Of a stretch of DNA of 64,000 nucleotides, positions 25,320 to 34,348 are shown piece by piece. The notes under the pieces are model-generated. The model was not told the DNA's origin and did not search any database. It was given only the letters and a program-made list of their open reading frames with translations. This DNA comes from JACCTU01 sp963788055 (GTDB taxonomy: Bacteria; Actinomycetota; Thermoleophilia; Gaiellales; Gaiellaceae). Within the stretch, counting starts at the first letter, position 1. Every line of letters starts with the position of its first letter. The translations under genes were made by a program, and so were the position numbers. The DNA lies in the NCBI GenBank assembly GCA_963788055.1, contig CAWBFA010000002.1, forward strand, positions 248,001 through 312,000, written 5' to 3'.

Positions 25320-26477
25320 TCAGCGTCTGGTGGCCCAGGCCTCTGCCATGCCGGCACGCTCGGCGAGGGTCGGGTGCGTCCCGAAGAGCACCGTCCACCA
25401 GCGTGGCGGGCTCGGGTCACGGACCCCCGCGGCGGCGAGGTCGGCGAGCAGGAGCTTCGCGCCGGCGGGGTCGCGAGTTGTCTCGAGCGCGATCCAGTCG
25501 GCTTCGGCCTCGTAGCGGCGAGAGATCACGTTCGCGAGCGGCGTCGCGACGAGCAGCAGCGCGAAGGCGACGAGGAGCGCACGTGGAACGTCTCCAGGTG
25601 CCCGGAGCGGCGCGAGCCGGGCGAGGAGCGCAAGCCCCGGCACGAGCAGCAGGACGAACCACGCGAGCCCTTTCCAGAGGTGGTTCCGTTGCACGTGGGC
25701 GAGCTCGTGCGCGACGAGGAACGCACGCTCGGCCGCAGGGAGGGCAAGCGTCGACTCCCAGAGAATGACGCGCGTCGTCGGCCCGATTCCGAGCGCCTCG
25801 GCGTTCAGCTGACGCGTTCGGCCGCTCGTCTGGCGCACCTCGACCTCGGGGCGCGGAAGTCCTTCCCGAGCTGCGAGCTCCTCGACCTGCCGCACCACGT
25901 CCGGCCGCCGGACCGGCTCGAGACGAGGGCTGAGCAGCGGTTGGGCGACGATCACCGCGACACCCACGACCACGAACACGGGCGCAGCCCCGAGCCACCA
26001 GCGTCGGCCGAGTCGCCCCGCAAGCCACAGGCAGAGCGCGCAGGCGAACCCGAGGAGGGCGGCGCGGACGGCCAGCGGCCCGAGCAGTTCGAAGAGCCAC
26101 GTTCCGTACCCGAGCTCGGCGATCCCGTAGCGCCGCTGCCACCAGAGCGTTGCGAGCCCGAACGGCAGCCGCGCGAGGAGCAGCGCCGCCGCTGCGAGCG
26201 CGCCGACCTCGGCGGCGCGCAGAAGCGCCGGCCCGCGCAACGGGAGCAGCACGCGTGTCAGCGCAAACAGCGCAACGAGCTCCGCGGCAAGCCCACCGAG
26301 CGCGAGCAGTCGGAGCACCTCGTCGTGGCGCTCGGCACGCTGGAGGTCGAGCGAGGCGAACGGCGCGAGCGACGGCCGCACGTCGAGGCCGCTCGGCACC
26401 TCGGTGCGCCAGAGGAGGAGGGCGGCGGCGACCCACACCGCCGTTAGGGTTGCCAGCCCGATGCGTGTCGCAGTCAT
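25320..26477 (-). CDS. M48-family membrane metalloprotease
   Basis: 385 aa Ste24/HtpX-like peptidase. N-terminal half has several membrane spans; zinc motif in AHELAHVQRNH, third ligand in EAEADWIAL, and a last WWTVLFGTHPTLAERAG as in CAAX proteases. ATG 26477 overlaps the divergent phosphoesterase start by 17 bp; a start a few codons later is possible. Confidence 0.88.
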   Translation of the reverse strand: MTATRIGLATLTAVWVAAALLLWRTEVPSGLDVRPSLAPFASLDLQRAERHDEVLRLLALGGLAAELVALFALTRVLLPLRGPALLRAAEVGALAAAALLLARLPFGLATLWWQRRYGIAELGYGTWLFELLGPLAVRAALLGFACALCLWLAGRLGRRWWLGAAPVFVVVGVAVIVAQPLLSPRLEPVRRPDVVRQVEELAAREGLPRPEVEVRQTSGRTRQLNAEALGIGPTTRVILWESTLALPAAERAFLVAHELAHVQRNHLWKGLAWFVLLLVPGLALLARLAPLRAPGDVPRALLVAFALLLVATPLANVISRRYEAEADWIALETTRDPAGAKLLLADLAAAGVRDPSPPRWWTVLFGTHPTLAERAGMAEAWATRR

Positions 26478-27186
26478 CTCCGACATTCACGCAAATCTGC
26501 ACGCCCTCGAGGCCGTGCTGGAGGACATCGACCGAGAGACGCCCGACGCGATCTGGTGCCTCGGCGACCTCGTCGGGTACGGGCCGAGGCCGAACGAGTG
26601 CTGCGCACGCGTGCGCGAGCGGGCCGACGTCTGTCTCGTCGGCAACCACGACCTCGTCGCCCTCGGAACGCTCGGGATCGAGGACTTCAACCCTGAGGCA
26701 GCCGACGCAGCGCGCTGGACCGCGGCGGCCCTCGACGAGGAGTCGCGCTCCTTCCTCTCCTCGCTCCCGCCGAGCGCGGCGCCCGAGCACGCCCAGCTCT
26801 TCCACGCCAGCGCCCGCGACCCGGTTTGGGAGTACGTGCTCACCGACGAGGCTGCGACCGCCACGCTGCTCCTGACGACCGCGCCGGTCGTGCTCGTCGG
26901 CCACAGCCACATCGCGCTCGCGGTCACCCTGAGCGCGGGGATCGTCGAGGGCGGGCTCGCCCCCGCCGGCACCACCCGGGAGCTCGTGGGGCGATGGCTC
27001 CTCAACCCGGGCTCGGTCGGCCAGCCGCGGGACGGCGACCCCGACGCGGCCTGGCTCCTCCTCGACCTCGAGGCGAGGTTTGCCTCGTTCCGCCGCGTCG
27101 CATACTCCATCAAGGAGACGCAAGGGGAGCTGCGGGACGCCGGGCTGCCGGAGGCGCTCGCGTCGCGGCTCGCCGTGGGTCAATGA
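26461..27186 (+). CDS. Calcineurin-like metallophosphoesterase
   Basis: 241 aa. Metal-ligand motifs in order: ISDIHANLHALE, CLGDLVGYGP, VGNHD, GHSHIAL and NPGSVGQPRDGD, typical of the YfcE/MJ0936 type. Substrate unknown (phosphodiester). ATG 26461; an upstream in-frame region reads as the antisense of the protease. First of four plus-strand genes ending in the kinase. Confidence 0.88.
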   Translation: MRVAVISDIHANLHALEAVLEDIDRETPDAIWCLGDLVGYGPRPNECCARVRERADVCLVGNHDLVALGTLGIEDFNPEAADAARWTAAALDEESRSFLSSLPPSAAPEHAQLFHASARDPVWEYVLTDEAATATLLLTTAPVVLVGHSHIALAVTLSAGIVEGGLAPAGTTRELVGRWLLNPGSVGQPRDGDPDAAWLLLDLEARFASFRRVAYSIKETQGELRDAGLPEALASRLAVGQ

Positions 27187-27203
27187 ACGAAAGGGGTGAG
27201 TAG

Positions 27204-27704
27204 TTGGCAGAGCTGACGAACCTGGAGGCGAAGCTGGGCGAGGTGATCGGTCTCGCGCAGGCAGGCCAGGCGGCGACGCGCAAGGTCAAGACGCTCGCGC
27301 GCAAGGAGAAGCAGCAGGATCTCGTGCAGACACTCGACCGGATGGCACAGGAAGCCGCCGAGACCGCGAAGCGCGGAACCGAAGTCGCGGGTCGATTCGA
27401 GGGGAAGAAGTCCGCCATCCAAAGAAAGGCGCGCGAGACGAAGGAGAAAGCGTCCGACATGATGGACACGTACCTCGAGGAGGACCCGGACGCGCTCGAC
27501 GGCTTCGAGTTCCTGACGATGGCCGAGGCCGGCGAGGTCGGCCACTGGACGGTCGTCGAGAAGCTGAACGAGGACGCGAGAAATCGTGACGTGCAGCAGC
27601 TCGTCGAGTGGGCCAAGCCGATCCAGCAGCGCCACTTCCAGCAGGCCATCGAGGGGTCCGTCGTGCTCGCGCGCGAGGAGGAACCCCACGAGAACGCGTC
27701 CTAG
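27204..27704 (+). CDS. All-helical protein
   Basis: 166 aa from TTG 27204 (GGGGTGAG upstream). Lys/Glu/Ala-rich helices; the second half AEAGEVGHWTVVEKL and WAKPIQQRHFQQAIEG has acidic and His residues placed as in ferritin-like bundles, but I cannot confirm that fold. Follows the phosphoesterase by 17 bp and overlaps the lipoprotein gene. Confidence 0.7.
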   Translation: MAELTNLEAKLGEVIGLAQAGQAATRKVKTLARKEKQQDLVQTLDRMAQEAAETAKRGTEVAGRFEGKKSAIQRKARETKEKASDMMDTYLEEDPDALDGFEFLTMAEAGEVGHWTVVEKLNEDARNRDVQQLVEWAKPIQQRHFQQAIEGSVVLAREEEPHENAS

Positions 27705-28143
27705 CAGGCTCGGTCTTCTCGTCCTGCTCGCGCTTGCGGGCTGCGGCGGCGGAGGCGGCGGCGACGCCGCCCCGCCGCCCGACTCTGCGATCGAGCGCGC
27801 GACCGCGGAACGGCTCGCGTCGACTAGCGACGCGGTCGCCGACGCGCTCGACGCCGGCGACGTCTGCGGCGCCGCCGGGCTCGCCGACCAGCTGAACGGT
27901 CAGGTGATCGACGCGATCAACGCAGGCCAAATCCCACCGGCGTTCCAAGAGGATCTGCAGTCGCGCGCGAACGAGCTCGTCAACACCGTCAACTGCCCTC
28001 CCCCGCCGACGACTGCCCCGAGCGACGACGAGGAGATCGAGGAGAACAAGAAAGGAAAGAAGAAGAAAAAGGACGACGACGTCGCAACGACGTCGGAGGA
28101 CGAGCTCGAGCCCGCACCGACCGTGACGGACGGCGACGGATGA
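27688..28143 (+). CDS. Lipoprotein with acidic/lysine tail, ACG start?
   Basis: 151 aa. RTRPSRLGLLVLLALAGC is a perfect lipoprotein signal (lipobox LAGC). The mature part has DUF-like helices with two Cys, then Pro-rich and DEEIEENKKGKKKKKDDD low complexity. No ATG/GTG/TTG lies near the signal; ACG 27688 sits 6 nt after GAGGAGG and would give the right N-terminus. GTG 27586 is in frame but adds 34 odd residues. Stop overlaps the kinase ATG (ATGA). Confidence 0.7.
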   Translation, partial: TRTRPSRLGLLVLLALAGCGGGGGGDAAPPPDSAIERATAERLASTSDAVADALDAGDVCGAAGLADQLNGQVIDAINAGQIPPAFQEDLQSRANELVNTVNCPPPPTTAPSDDEEIEENKKGKKKKKDDDVATTSEDELEPAPTVTDGDG

Positions 28144-29192
28144 GCGTCGAGACGATCGCCGGCGGCCGTTACGAGATCGAGCGGGTGCTCGGCGACGGCG
28201 CGATGGCGAAGGTGCTGCTCGCGCACGACGCCGAGCTCGGGCGCGAGGTTGCGCTCAAGCTCCTCGACGAGGAGCTGGCCGCTGACCCGAGCTTCCGCGC
28301 GCGCTTCGCCCGCGAGGCGCGCGTCGCCGCCGGCCTCTCGCACCCCAGCATCGTGACCGTCTTCGACGTGGGCGAGACCGATGGGCGGCCGTTCATCGTG
28401 ATGGAGCTCGTGTCAGGACGAACACTCGAGGAGCGGCTCCGCCGGGACGGCGCCCTCAGCGCCAACGAGGTCCTGGCGATCGCGAGGCAGGTGTGCGACG
28501 GGCTCGAGCACGCCCACGCGAACGGCCTCGTGCACCGGGACCTGAAGCCCGGAAACCTGATCGAGCGGGAGGACGGGACGGTCAAGATCGCCGACTTCGG
28601 GATCGCTCGCCCGGTCGAAGGGACGGAGCTGACGGAGGCGGGCGCGATCGTCGGGACAGCGGCGTACCTTGCGCCCGAGCAAGCCGAGGCGGGTGTCGTG
28701 ACACCGGCGACCGACCTATTCGCGCTCGGCGTGGTGCTCTACGAGCTGCTGACGGGCCGACTGCCCTGGCATGTCGACTCGCTCGCGTCGCTCGCCGGCC
28801 GGGGCGAAGTGCCGCCGCCCGAGCTGTCAGCAGGCACGCCCCCTGGACTCCGAACCGCGATCGAGCGGTGCCTCCAGCCGGATCCCGAGACGCGACCCTC
28901 GTCGGCCGCTGAGGTGGCGCGACTGCTCGACGACCGGGACGAGGACGCGACGCTCGTCATGACGAGCGCAGCACCACGGCGAAGTCCCACGCGTCGTTCC
29001 CGTAGACCGCTGCTCGCGATCGCCTCCGGCGTGGTCCTGCTCGCACTCGCGCTCGCCGCACTCGCCCTCAGCACGAGAGGCGGCGCGAACGAGCCTCCTC
29101 CACCCGCGCAGGTGGAGGCGATCCCGGACGGCGCGACCTCGACCGACGACGCGCGGAACCTGGCCGACTGGCTGCGCGAGAACGCGCGCTAG
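28140..29192 (+). CDS. PknB-type Ser/Thr protein kinase
   Basis: 350 aa. Gly-loop LGDGAMAKV, Lys in VALKLL, catalytic VHRDLKPGN, DFG in KIADFGIA, activation segment GTAAYLAPEQ, all near residues 15-190. Juxtamembrane region about 255-300 and a single membrane span LLAIASGVVLLALALAALAL, then a short 35-residue outer part without PASTA repeats. Coupled to the lipoprotein by ATGA, so the lipoprotein may be its sensor or partner (inference). Ends in the left arm of repeat R1. Confidence 0.93.
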   Translation: MSVETIAGGRYEIERVLGDGAMAKVLLAHDAELGREVALKLLDEELAADPSFRARFAREARVAAGLSHPSIVTVFDVGETDGRPFIVMELVSGRTLEERLRRDGALSANEVLAIARQVCDGLEHAHANGLVHRDLKPGNLIEREDGTVKIADFGIARPVEGTELTEAGAIVGTAAYLAPEQAEAGVVTPATDLFALGVVLYELLTGRLPWHVDSLASLAGRGEVPPPELSAGTPPGLRTAIERCLQPDPETRPSSAAEVARLLDDRDEDATLVMTSAAPRRSPTRRSRRPLLAIASGVVLLALALAALALSTRGGANEPPPPAQVEAIPDGATSTDDARNLADWLRENAR

Positions 29193-29358
29193 GAGGGTTT
29201 GGCGGAACGGGCCTCGTCGCCGGGGTGCGCTGGGTGGTGCGAGGCAAGGACGCAGGGAGCGTTCGTATCCGCAGTGATACGGGCGCGACCGAGGACGCCG
29301 CATCGCGCCGCTCAGCGCGGCCCGGCGGCACAGCGCCTGTTTCGTCAAACCCTCCTAG
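29189..29358 (+). repeat. Structured repeat R1, copy 2
   Basis: About 170 bp filling the gap between the convergent kinase and sigma genes. Core matches copy 1; basal arms CTAGGAGGGTTTGGCGGAAC (29189-29208) and 29339-29358 pair over at least 20 bp with G-U pairs and have nothing in common with copy 1 arms. Both arms contain the flanking genes' stop codons (CTAG). Confidence 0.85.
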
Positions 29359-29945
29359 GAACTGATGACGGCAGTGGGCTCTTCACTCGAGCTGCCGACC
29401 TTGATGCCCTCGCGGGCGAGCGCGAGCTGGACTTCCTCACGCGCCTTGTAGATCCGCCACTTGACCGTGGCGAGCGTGATCTCGAGCGAGTCGGCGATCT
29501 CGGTGTACGAGAGGCCGACGATGTCGCGGAGCAGCAGCGCCATCTTCAGGTCGACGTTGAGGTTCTCGACCGCACGCCAGACCGCGTCGATCGCCTCGAG
29601 CCGCTCGAACGGCGCATCGAGCACCTCGAAGGGCGGCACGTCCTCGAGCGCGACGACCGCTCTCGGTCTCCGCTCGATCGAACGGAGCTCGTCGAGCACG
29701 CGGTTCTTCGTCACCTGGAAGAGCCAGGTCGTGAACTTCGAGCGCAGCGAGAACTTCGGGAGGCCCTGGAAGACGCGGAGGAAGACCTCCTGCGTCAGGT
29801 CCTCGGCGAGCGACCGGTCGTTGACGAGCCTCAGGACGTAGTTGAAGACGGGCGTTTCATACGCCCTGAGAATGAGGGAGAAGGCTCGTTCGTCCCCACG
29901 TTGAGCCTTCCGCAGAACTCCCAGATCTGGCTGCTGGAGCGACAC
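29355..29945 (-). CDS. Sigma-70 family (ECF) RNA polymerase sigma factor
   Basis: 196 aa. Sigma region 2 (ILRAYETPVFNYVLRLVNDRSLAEDLTQEVFLRVF, split here only for length) and region 4 HTH (GLSYTEIADSLEITLATVKWRI). SigE/RpoE type; no anti-sigma gene next to it. Minus-strand TATACT stands 10 nt before GTG 29945. Confidence 0.9.
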   Translation of the reverse strand: MSLQQPDLGVLRKAQRGDERAFSLILRAYETPVFNYVLRLVNDRSLAEDLTQEVFLRVFQGLPKFSLRSKFTTWLFQVTKNRVLDELRSIERRPRAVVALEDVPPFEVLDAPFERLEAIDAVWRAVENLNVDLKMALLLRDIVGLSYTEIADSLEITLATVKWRIYKAREEVQLALAREGIKVGSSSEEPTAVISS

Positions 29946-29968
29946 GGGACGCGGCAGTATAGCCCGGT

Positions 29969-31432
29969 TCAGGCCGAGTCGGCCAAGGAGTTCCCGGTCA
30001 TCTCGTCCGGCGTGTCCAGTCCGAGGAGCTGGAGGGCCGTCGGGGCCAGGTCCTTGAGCTCGCCTCCCTCCTGGAGGCGTTCGTCTGAGTCCGTCAGGAT
30101 CAAAGGGACGGGGTTCGTCGTGTGCGCCGTGAACGGGCTGACGCCGTCCGCCTCGAGCATGTGTTCAGCATTCCCGTGATCGGCGGTGACTAGACATGCA
30201 CCGTCAAGGTTTTCCACAGTTTCCACAACTCTGTGCAGGCATTCGTCCACGGTTTCCACAGCCTGCACGACGGCAGGGATAGAGCCGGTGTGGCCGACCA
30301 TGTCCGGGTTGGCGAAGTTGACGACGGCGAACCCGTAGCCCTCGGAGAGCTCCGCGCAGAAGCGCTCCGTGACTTCGCGAGCGGCCATCTCGGGCTTGTG
30401 GTCATAGCTCGGGACGTCGCGTGGGCTCGGCACGAGGATGCGCGTCTCCCCGGCCCACGGCTCCTCGCGGCCGCCGTTGAAGAAGTAGGTGACGTGGGCG
30501 TACTTCTCCGTCTCGGCGCAGTGGAGCTGCCGGACGCCGTTTTCCGCGAGCACCTCGGCGAGCGTCTGCCGAACATGCTGCTCGCCGAAGGCCACTGGGA
30601 AGTCGAAGTCGTCCCGGTAGCGCGTCATGGTCGTCAGATCGGCCCCGAGCTCGCGGAGCTTGATCGCTAGTTGGCGTGCTCTGTCGGGACGGAAGTTGAA
30701 GAAGATCGCGCTGTCCCTCGCCGGGTCGAGCCGCGGCGCGCCCTCGATGCAGGCCGGCAGGAGAAACTCGTCCGTCACTCCGCTGTCGTAGCTCTCCTGC
30801 ACGTAGCCAAGCGTGCTCGCCGTCGGGGTACACGGCCCGACGATCGCGTCGAGCGCGAGCTGCGTCCGCTCCCAGCGGTTGTCGCGATCCATCGCGTAGT
30901 ACCGGCCCGCGACCGTCGCGATGCGGTCTGCCGGAAGTTCGGCGAGGTCGCGCAGCGCCGACGTCGGCGACACGTCGCGACCGTCCGTGAACGCGTGGAT
31001 CCACGTGCGCTCGAGCATCCCCTCGCGCTGCGCGAGCGTAAGCAGCGCCTGGAGGTGCTCGATGTGGGAGTGGACGCCGCCGTGCGAGACGAGCCCGAGC
31101 AGGTGAACGTCGCCGCCGCGGTCGCGCGCGCGCCGGAACGCGCCGACCAGCGTCTCGTTCTCGAACAGCGTCCCGTCGCGGACCGCTCGGTTGACGCGCT
31201 GGAGATCCTGGTCGAGCACCCGGCCGCTGCCGATCGTCAGGTGTCCGACCTCGGAGTTGCCCATCTGCCCCGGCGGGAGCCCGACGGCCTCGCCGGACGC
31301 TTCGAGCGTCGTGTGAGGGAACTCGGCCCAGAGGCGATCGAAGACGGGGGTGTGCGCGAGCTCGACAGCGTTGCCAGGCCCGGGCGGCGCACAGCCCCAC
31401 CCGTCCAAGATCACGAGCGCTACGAGCGGCAT
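29969..31432 (-). CDS. gpmI: 2,3-BPG-independent phosphoglycerate mutase
   Basis: 487 aa. N-terminal LVILDGWG, catalytic Ser in MGNSEVGH, Mn2+ sites VNFANPDMVGHTG and TADHGNAEHM. Interconverts 3- and 2-phosphoglycerate. Last of the gap-pgk-tpiA-gpmI run; separated from tpiA by repeat R2 copy d. Confidence 0.96.
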   Translation of the reverse strand: MPLVALVILDGWGCAPPGPGNAVELAHTPVFDRLWAEFPHTTLEASGEAVGLPPGQMGNSEVGHLTIGSGRVLDQDLQRVNRAVRDGTLFENETLVGAFRRARDRGGDVHLLGLVSHGGVHSHIEHLQALLTLAQREGMLERTWIHAFTDGRDVSPTSALRDLAELPADRIATVAGRYYAMDRDNRWERTQLALDAIVGPCTPTASTLGYVQESYDSGVTDEFLLPACIEGAPRLDPARDSAIFFNFRPDRARQLAIKLRELGADLTTMTRYRDDFDFPVAFGEQHVRQTLAEVLAENGVRQLHCAETEKYAHVTYFFNGGREEPWAGETRILVPSPRDVPSYDHKPEMAAREVTERFCAELSEGYGFAVVNFANPDMVGHTGSIPAVVQAVETVDECLHRVVETVENLDGACLVTADHGNAEHMLEADGVSPFTAHTTNPVPLILTDSDERLQEGGELKDLAPTALQLLGLDTPDEMTGNSLADSA

Positions 31433-31444
31433 CGAGCCAGGATC

Positions 31445-31525
31445 TGCGCGAGCGGCCGCGAAGCGGCCGCCTTTAGGGATTCTCGCAAGGCGTCGTTCCG
31501 CGCGAGCGGATCGACGCCTTGCGCA
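31445..31525 (-). repeat. Structured repeat R2, copy d
   Basis: Minus-strand copy between tpiA stop and gpmI start. Hairpin 1 here is GCAAGGCGTCG...CGACGCCTTGC (different sequence, still paired), then CCTAAAGGCGGCCGC-TTCG-CGGCCGC as in the other copies. Starts 1-2 nt after the tpiA stop. Confidence 0.8.
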
Positions 31526-31526
31526 A

Positions 31527-32249
31527 CTAGACGCGGACGGCTGCTTCGCAAATCGCCGCGAACGAGTCGACCTCGAGTGACGCGCCGCCGACGAGCGCTC
31601 CGTCGACGTCCGGTTGAGAGAGGAGCTCCGCCGCGTTCTCCGGCTTGACGGAGCCGCCGTAGAGGACGGGCACCTTCAGCAGCCGCTTGATCAGCTTGTG
31701 CGCTTCCTCGGCCTGCTCGGGCGTCGCGGTGCGGCCGGTGCCGATCGCCCACACAGGCTCGTACGCGATCGCGAGCCGCTCGAGATTCTCGTCCTCGACG
31801 ACGGTCTTGATCGCCTCGACCTGACGGCGGATCACGTGCTCGGTGTCCCCCGCCTCGCGCTCGTGTTCCGTCTCACCGACGCACGCGATCACGTGCAGCC
31901 CCGCGTCGAGTGAGCCCTCGATCCGCAACGCGGCCGACTCGTCGGTCTCGCCGAACAGCTGGCGACGCTCCGAGTGCGCGACCAGGGTCCCGCCGACACC
32001 CATGTCCTTGAGCATCCACGGCGACACCTCGCCGGTGTACGGACCTTCCTTCGCCCAGTGCGCGTTCTGCGCGAAGACGCCGATCTCCGTCGCCGCGAGC
32101 ATCCCGACGGCGTCATGCAGCGACGGAAACGACGGGCACACGATCACGTCGACACCGTCGAACCCGAACAGACGCGCACGCAACCGTGCGCAGAACTCCC
32201 GCGTCTCGGTCGGGCCCTTGTGCATCTTCCAGTTGCCGGCGATCAGCAT
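31527..32249 (-). CDS. tpiA: Triosephosphate isomerase
   Basis: 240 aa. N-terminal GNWKMHK, catalytic His in AHSERR and Glu in IAYEPVWAIGTG, phosphate loop VLYGGSVKPEN. ATG 32249, 3 bp after pgk stop, so coupled in the lower-glycolysis operon. Confidence 0.96.
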   Translation of the reverse strand: MLIAGNWKMHKGPTETREFCARLRARLFGFDGVDVIVCPSFPSLHDAVGMLAATEIGVFAQNAHWAKEGPYTGEVSPWMLKDMGVGGTLVAHSERRQLFGETDESAALRIEGSLDAGLHVIACVGETEHEREAGDTEHVIRRQVEAIKTVVEDENLERLAIAYEPVWAIGTGRTATPEQAEEAHKLIKRLLKVPVLYGGSVKPENAAELLSQPDVDGALVGGASLEVDSFAAICEAAVRV

Positions 32250-32252
32250 CTG

Positions 32253-33302
32253 TCAGGCCTCCGGGATCACGGCCACGCCCGGGAGCTCTTTGCCCTCCAG
32301 CAGCTCGAGCGACGCACCGCCGCCGGTGGAGACCCAGTCGACCCTGTCTGCGAGACCGGCCTCGTTGAGCGCACGGGCCGAGTCGGCGCCGCCGACGACC
32401 GTGTAGCCGTCGACCTCGCCGACAGCCTTCGCGACCGCGAGCGTGCCCGCAGCGAAGCGCGGCCACTCGAACACGCCCATCGGTCCGTTCCAGAAGACGG
32501 TCTTCGCCCGCCGGATCCGCGCGGCGAAGTCCCGCTGTGTGTCGGGGCCGATGTCCAGCCCGAGCCAGCCGTCAGGGAGCTCGTCGAAGGGGACGACTCT
32601 CGTCTCCGCGTCCGGCTCGAACGCCGAAGCGGCAACGACGTCCTCGGGGAGGACGACCTCGAACTCGAGCGGGTTCGACACGCGCATCTCCTCGGCCATC
32701 TTTCCACCGATCAGCACTTCGTCGGCACGCCCACCGAGGTTCCTGAGCACCCCGAGCTTGTCCTCGACCTTCGCGCCCCCCGAGATCAGCACGAACGGTC
32801 GCTCGACGTCCCCGAGCAGCCGTCCGAGCATCTCGAGCTCCCGCTCGAGCAGCAAGCCGGCGTAGGCGGGGAGCAGCTCGGCGACGCCGACCGTCGACGC
32901 ATGGGCGCGGTGTGCCGACCCGAACGCGTCGTTCACGAAGACGTCGCAGCTTTCTGCGAGCTCCTGCGCGAACGACAGGTCATTCGCCGTCTCGCGAGGG
33001 TCGAAGCGGGTGTTCTCGAAGACGACGATTCGGTCGTCGGGGAGCAGCTCGCGTAGACGCGCGCGCACGGGCTCCATCAAGTACCGCCGGCGATCCTCCT
33101 CCGTCTTCGGCCTCCCCAAGTGCGAACAGACCCGCACCTCGGCCGCCTCTCGCTCGAGCAGCAGCTCCAGGGTCGGCAGCGACGCTCGGATCCGCGTGTC
33201 GTCGGCCACACGCCCGTCCTCGAGCGGGACGTTGAGGTCGGAGCGGACGAGGACGTGCTTGCCGGCGACGTCGGCGTCGCGGACCGAACGCGGTCTTCGC
33301 AC
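32253..33302 (-). CDS. pgk: Phosphoglycerate kinase (short)
   Basis: 349 aa, about 40 residues shorter than most bacterial PGKs. Seen: VLVRSDLNVPLEDG, SHLGRPK, ENTRFDPRE, NDAFGSAHRAHAST, ISGGAKVEDK, FWNGPMGVFE and the nucleotide loop VGGADS...STGGGASLELLEGK. GTG 33302 shares a base with the gap stop (TAGTG). Core motifs are complete, so it should be active. Confidence 0.95.
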   Translation of the reverse strand: MRRPRSVRDADVAGKHVLVRSDLNVPLEDGRVADDTRIRASLPTLELLLEREAAEVRVCSHLGRPKTEEDRRRYLMEPVRARLRELLPDDRIVVFENTRFDPRETANDLSFAQELAESCDVFVNDAFGSAHRAHASTVGVAELLPAYAGLLLERELEMLGRLLGDVERPFVLISGGAKVEDKLGVLRNLGGRADEVLIGGKMAEEMRVSNPLEFEVVLPEDVVAASAFEPDAETRVVPFDELPDGWLGLDIGPDTQRDFAARIRRAKTVFWNGPMGVFEWPRFAAGTLAVAKAVGEVDGYTVVGGADSARALNEAGLADRVDWVSTGGGASLELLEGKELPGVAVIPEA

Positions 33303-34297
33303 TAGAGCCGCGTCATCAGGTCGACGAGCCGGCACGAGTAGCCCCACTCGTTGTCGTACCAGCCGAAGACCTTCACGACGTTGCCCGACACCATCGTCAA
33401 GCCGCTGTCGAAGATGCACGAGTACGGCGAGTTCTGGATGTCCGTCGAGACCAGCTCGTCCTCCGAGTACTGGAGGATCCCGTCGAGCGCGTCCGTGTTC
33501 GCGGCCGCCCGGTACGCCTCGTTGACCTCGTCGACGCTCGTGTCGCGGCCGACACGGGCGACCAGGTCGACGATCGAACCGGTCGGGATCGGCGCGCGGA
33601 TCGCCATGCCGTCGACCTTTCCCTTCAGCTCGGGGATCACGTGCCCGATCGCGCGCGCCGCGCCCGTCGAGGTCGGGATCAGGTTGATCGCCGCGGCCCG
33701 TGCCCGACGAAGGTCTTCGTGCGGCAGGTCGAGAATGCGCTGATCGTTCGTGTACGCATGGATCGTCGTCATGAAGCCCTGCTCGATCGTGAAGGTGTCG
33801 TTGAGCACCATCGCGAGCGGTGCCAGGCAGTTCGTCGTGCACGACGCGTTCGAGATGATCCGGTGCGCCTCGCGGTCGTAGGCGTCGTCGTTGACGCCGA
33901 GCGCGATCGTCACGTCTGGGTCGGTCGCCGGCGCGGAGATGACGACCTTGGGCGCGCCCGCGTCGAGGTGCAGTTGAGCCTGGTCGCGCTTGGTGAAGAA
34001 GCCGGTCGACTCGAGCACCACGTCGACGCCCAGGTCGCCCCAGGGCAGGTTCTTCGGGTCGCGTTCGGACAAGACCTTGAACTCCTCGCCGGCAGCGGTG
34101 ATCGTCCCGTCGCCGGCGCTGACCCCACCCTCGAGCCGCCCGAGCACGGAGTCGAACTCGAGCAGGTGCGCCATCGTCCCGGCGTCGGCAAGGTCGTTGA
34201 TCGCCACAACCTGGACGTCCGCACCTTTCCGCACCTTGGCACGAAAGAAGTTCCGCCCAATCCGCCCAAACCCGTTGATCCCCACCCTGACCGCCAT
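33302..34297 (-). CDS. gap: Glyceraldehyde-3-phosphate dehydrogenase
   Basis: 331 aa. NAD-binding VGINGFGRIGRN, catalytic Cys in SNASCTTNCLAPLA, WYDNEWGYSCR at the C-terminus. ATG 34297 follows AGGAGGG. First gene of gap-pgk-tpiA-gpmI; its upstream region carries three 91 bp tandem repeats, between it and whiA. Confidence 0.96.
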   Translation of the reverse strand: MAVRVGINGFGRIGRNFFRAKVRKGADVQVVAINDLADAGTMAHLLEFDSVLGRLEGGVSAGDGTITAAGEEFKVLSERDPKNLPWGDLGVDVVLESTGFFTKRDQAQLHLDAGAPKVVISAPATDPDVTIALGVNDDAYDREAHRIISNASCTTNCLAPLAMVLNDTFTIEQGFMTTIHAYTNDQRILDLPHEDLRRARAAAINLIPTSTGAARAIGHVIPELKGKVDGMAIRAPIPTGSIVDLVARVGRDTSVDEVNEAYRAAANTDALDGILQYSEDELVSTDIQNSPYSCIFDSGLTMVSGNVVKVFGWYDNEWGYSCRLVDLMTRL

Positions 34298-34348
34298 GGC
34301 CCTCCTGTTCTTGATTTGCGCGCGAGTCTAATGCCAAAAAAAGATTGT

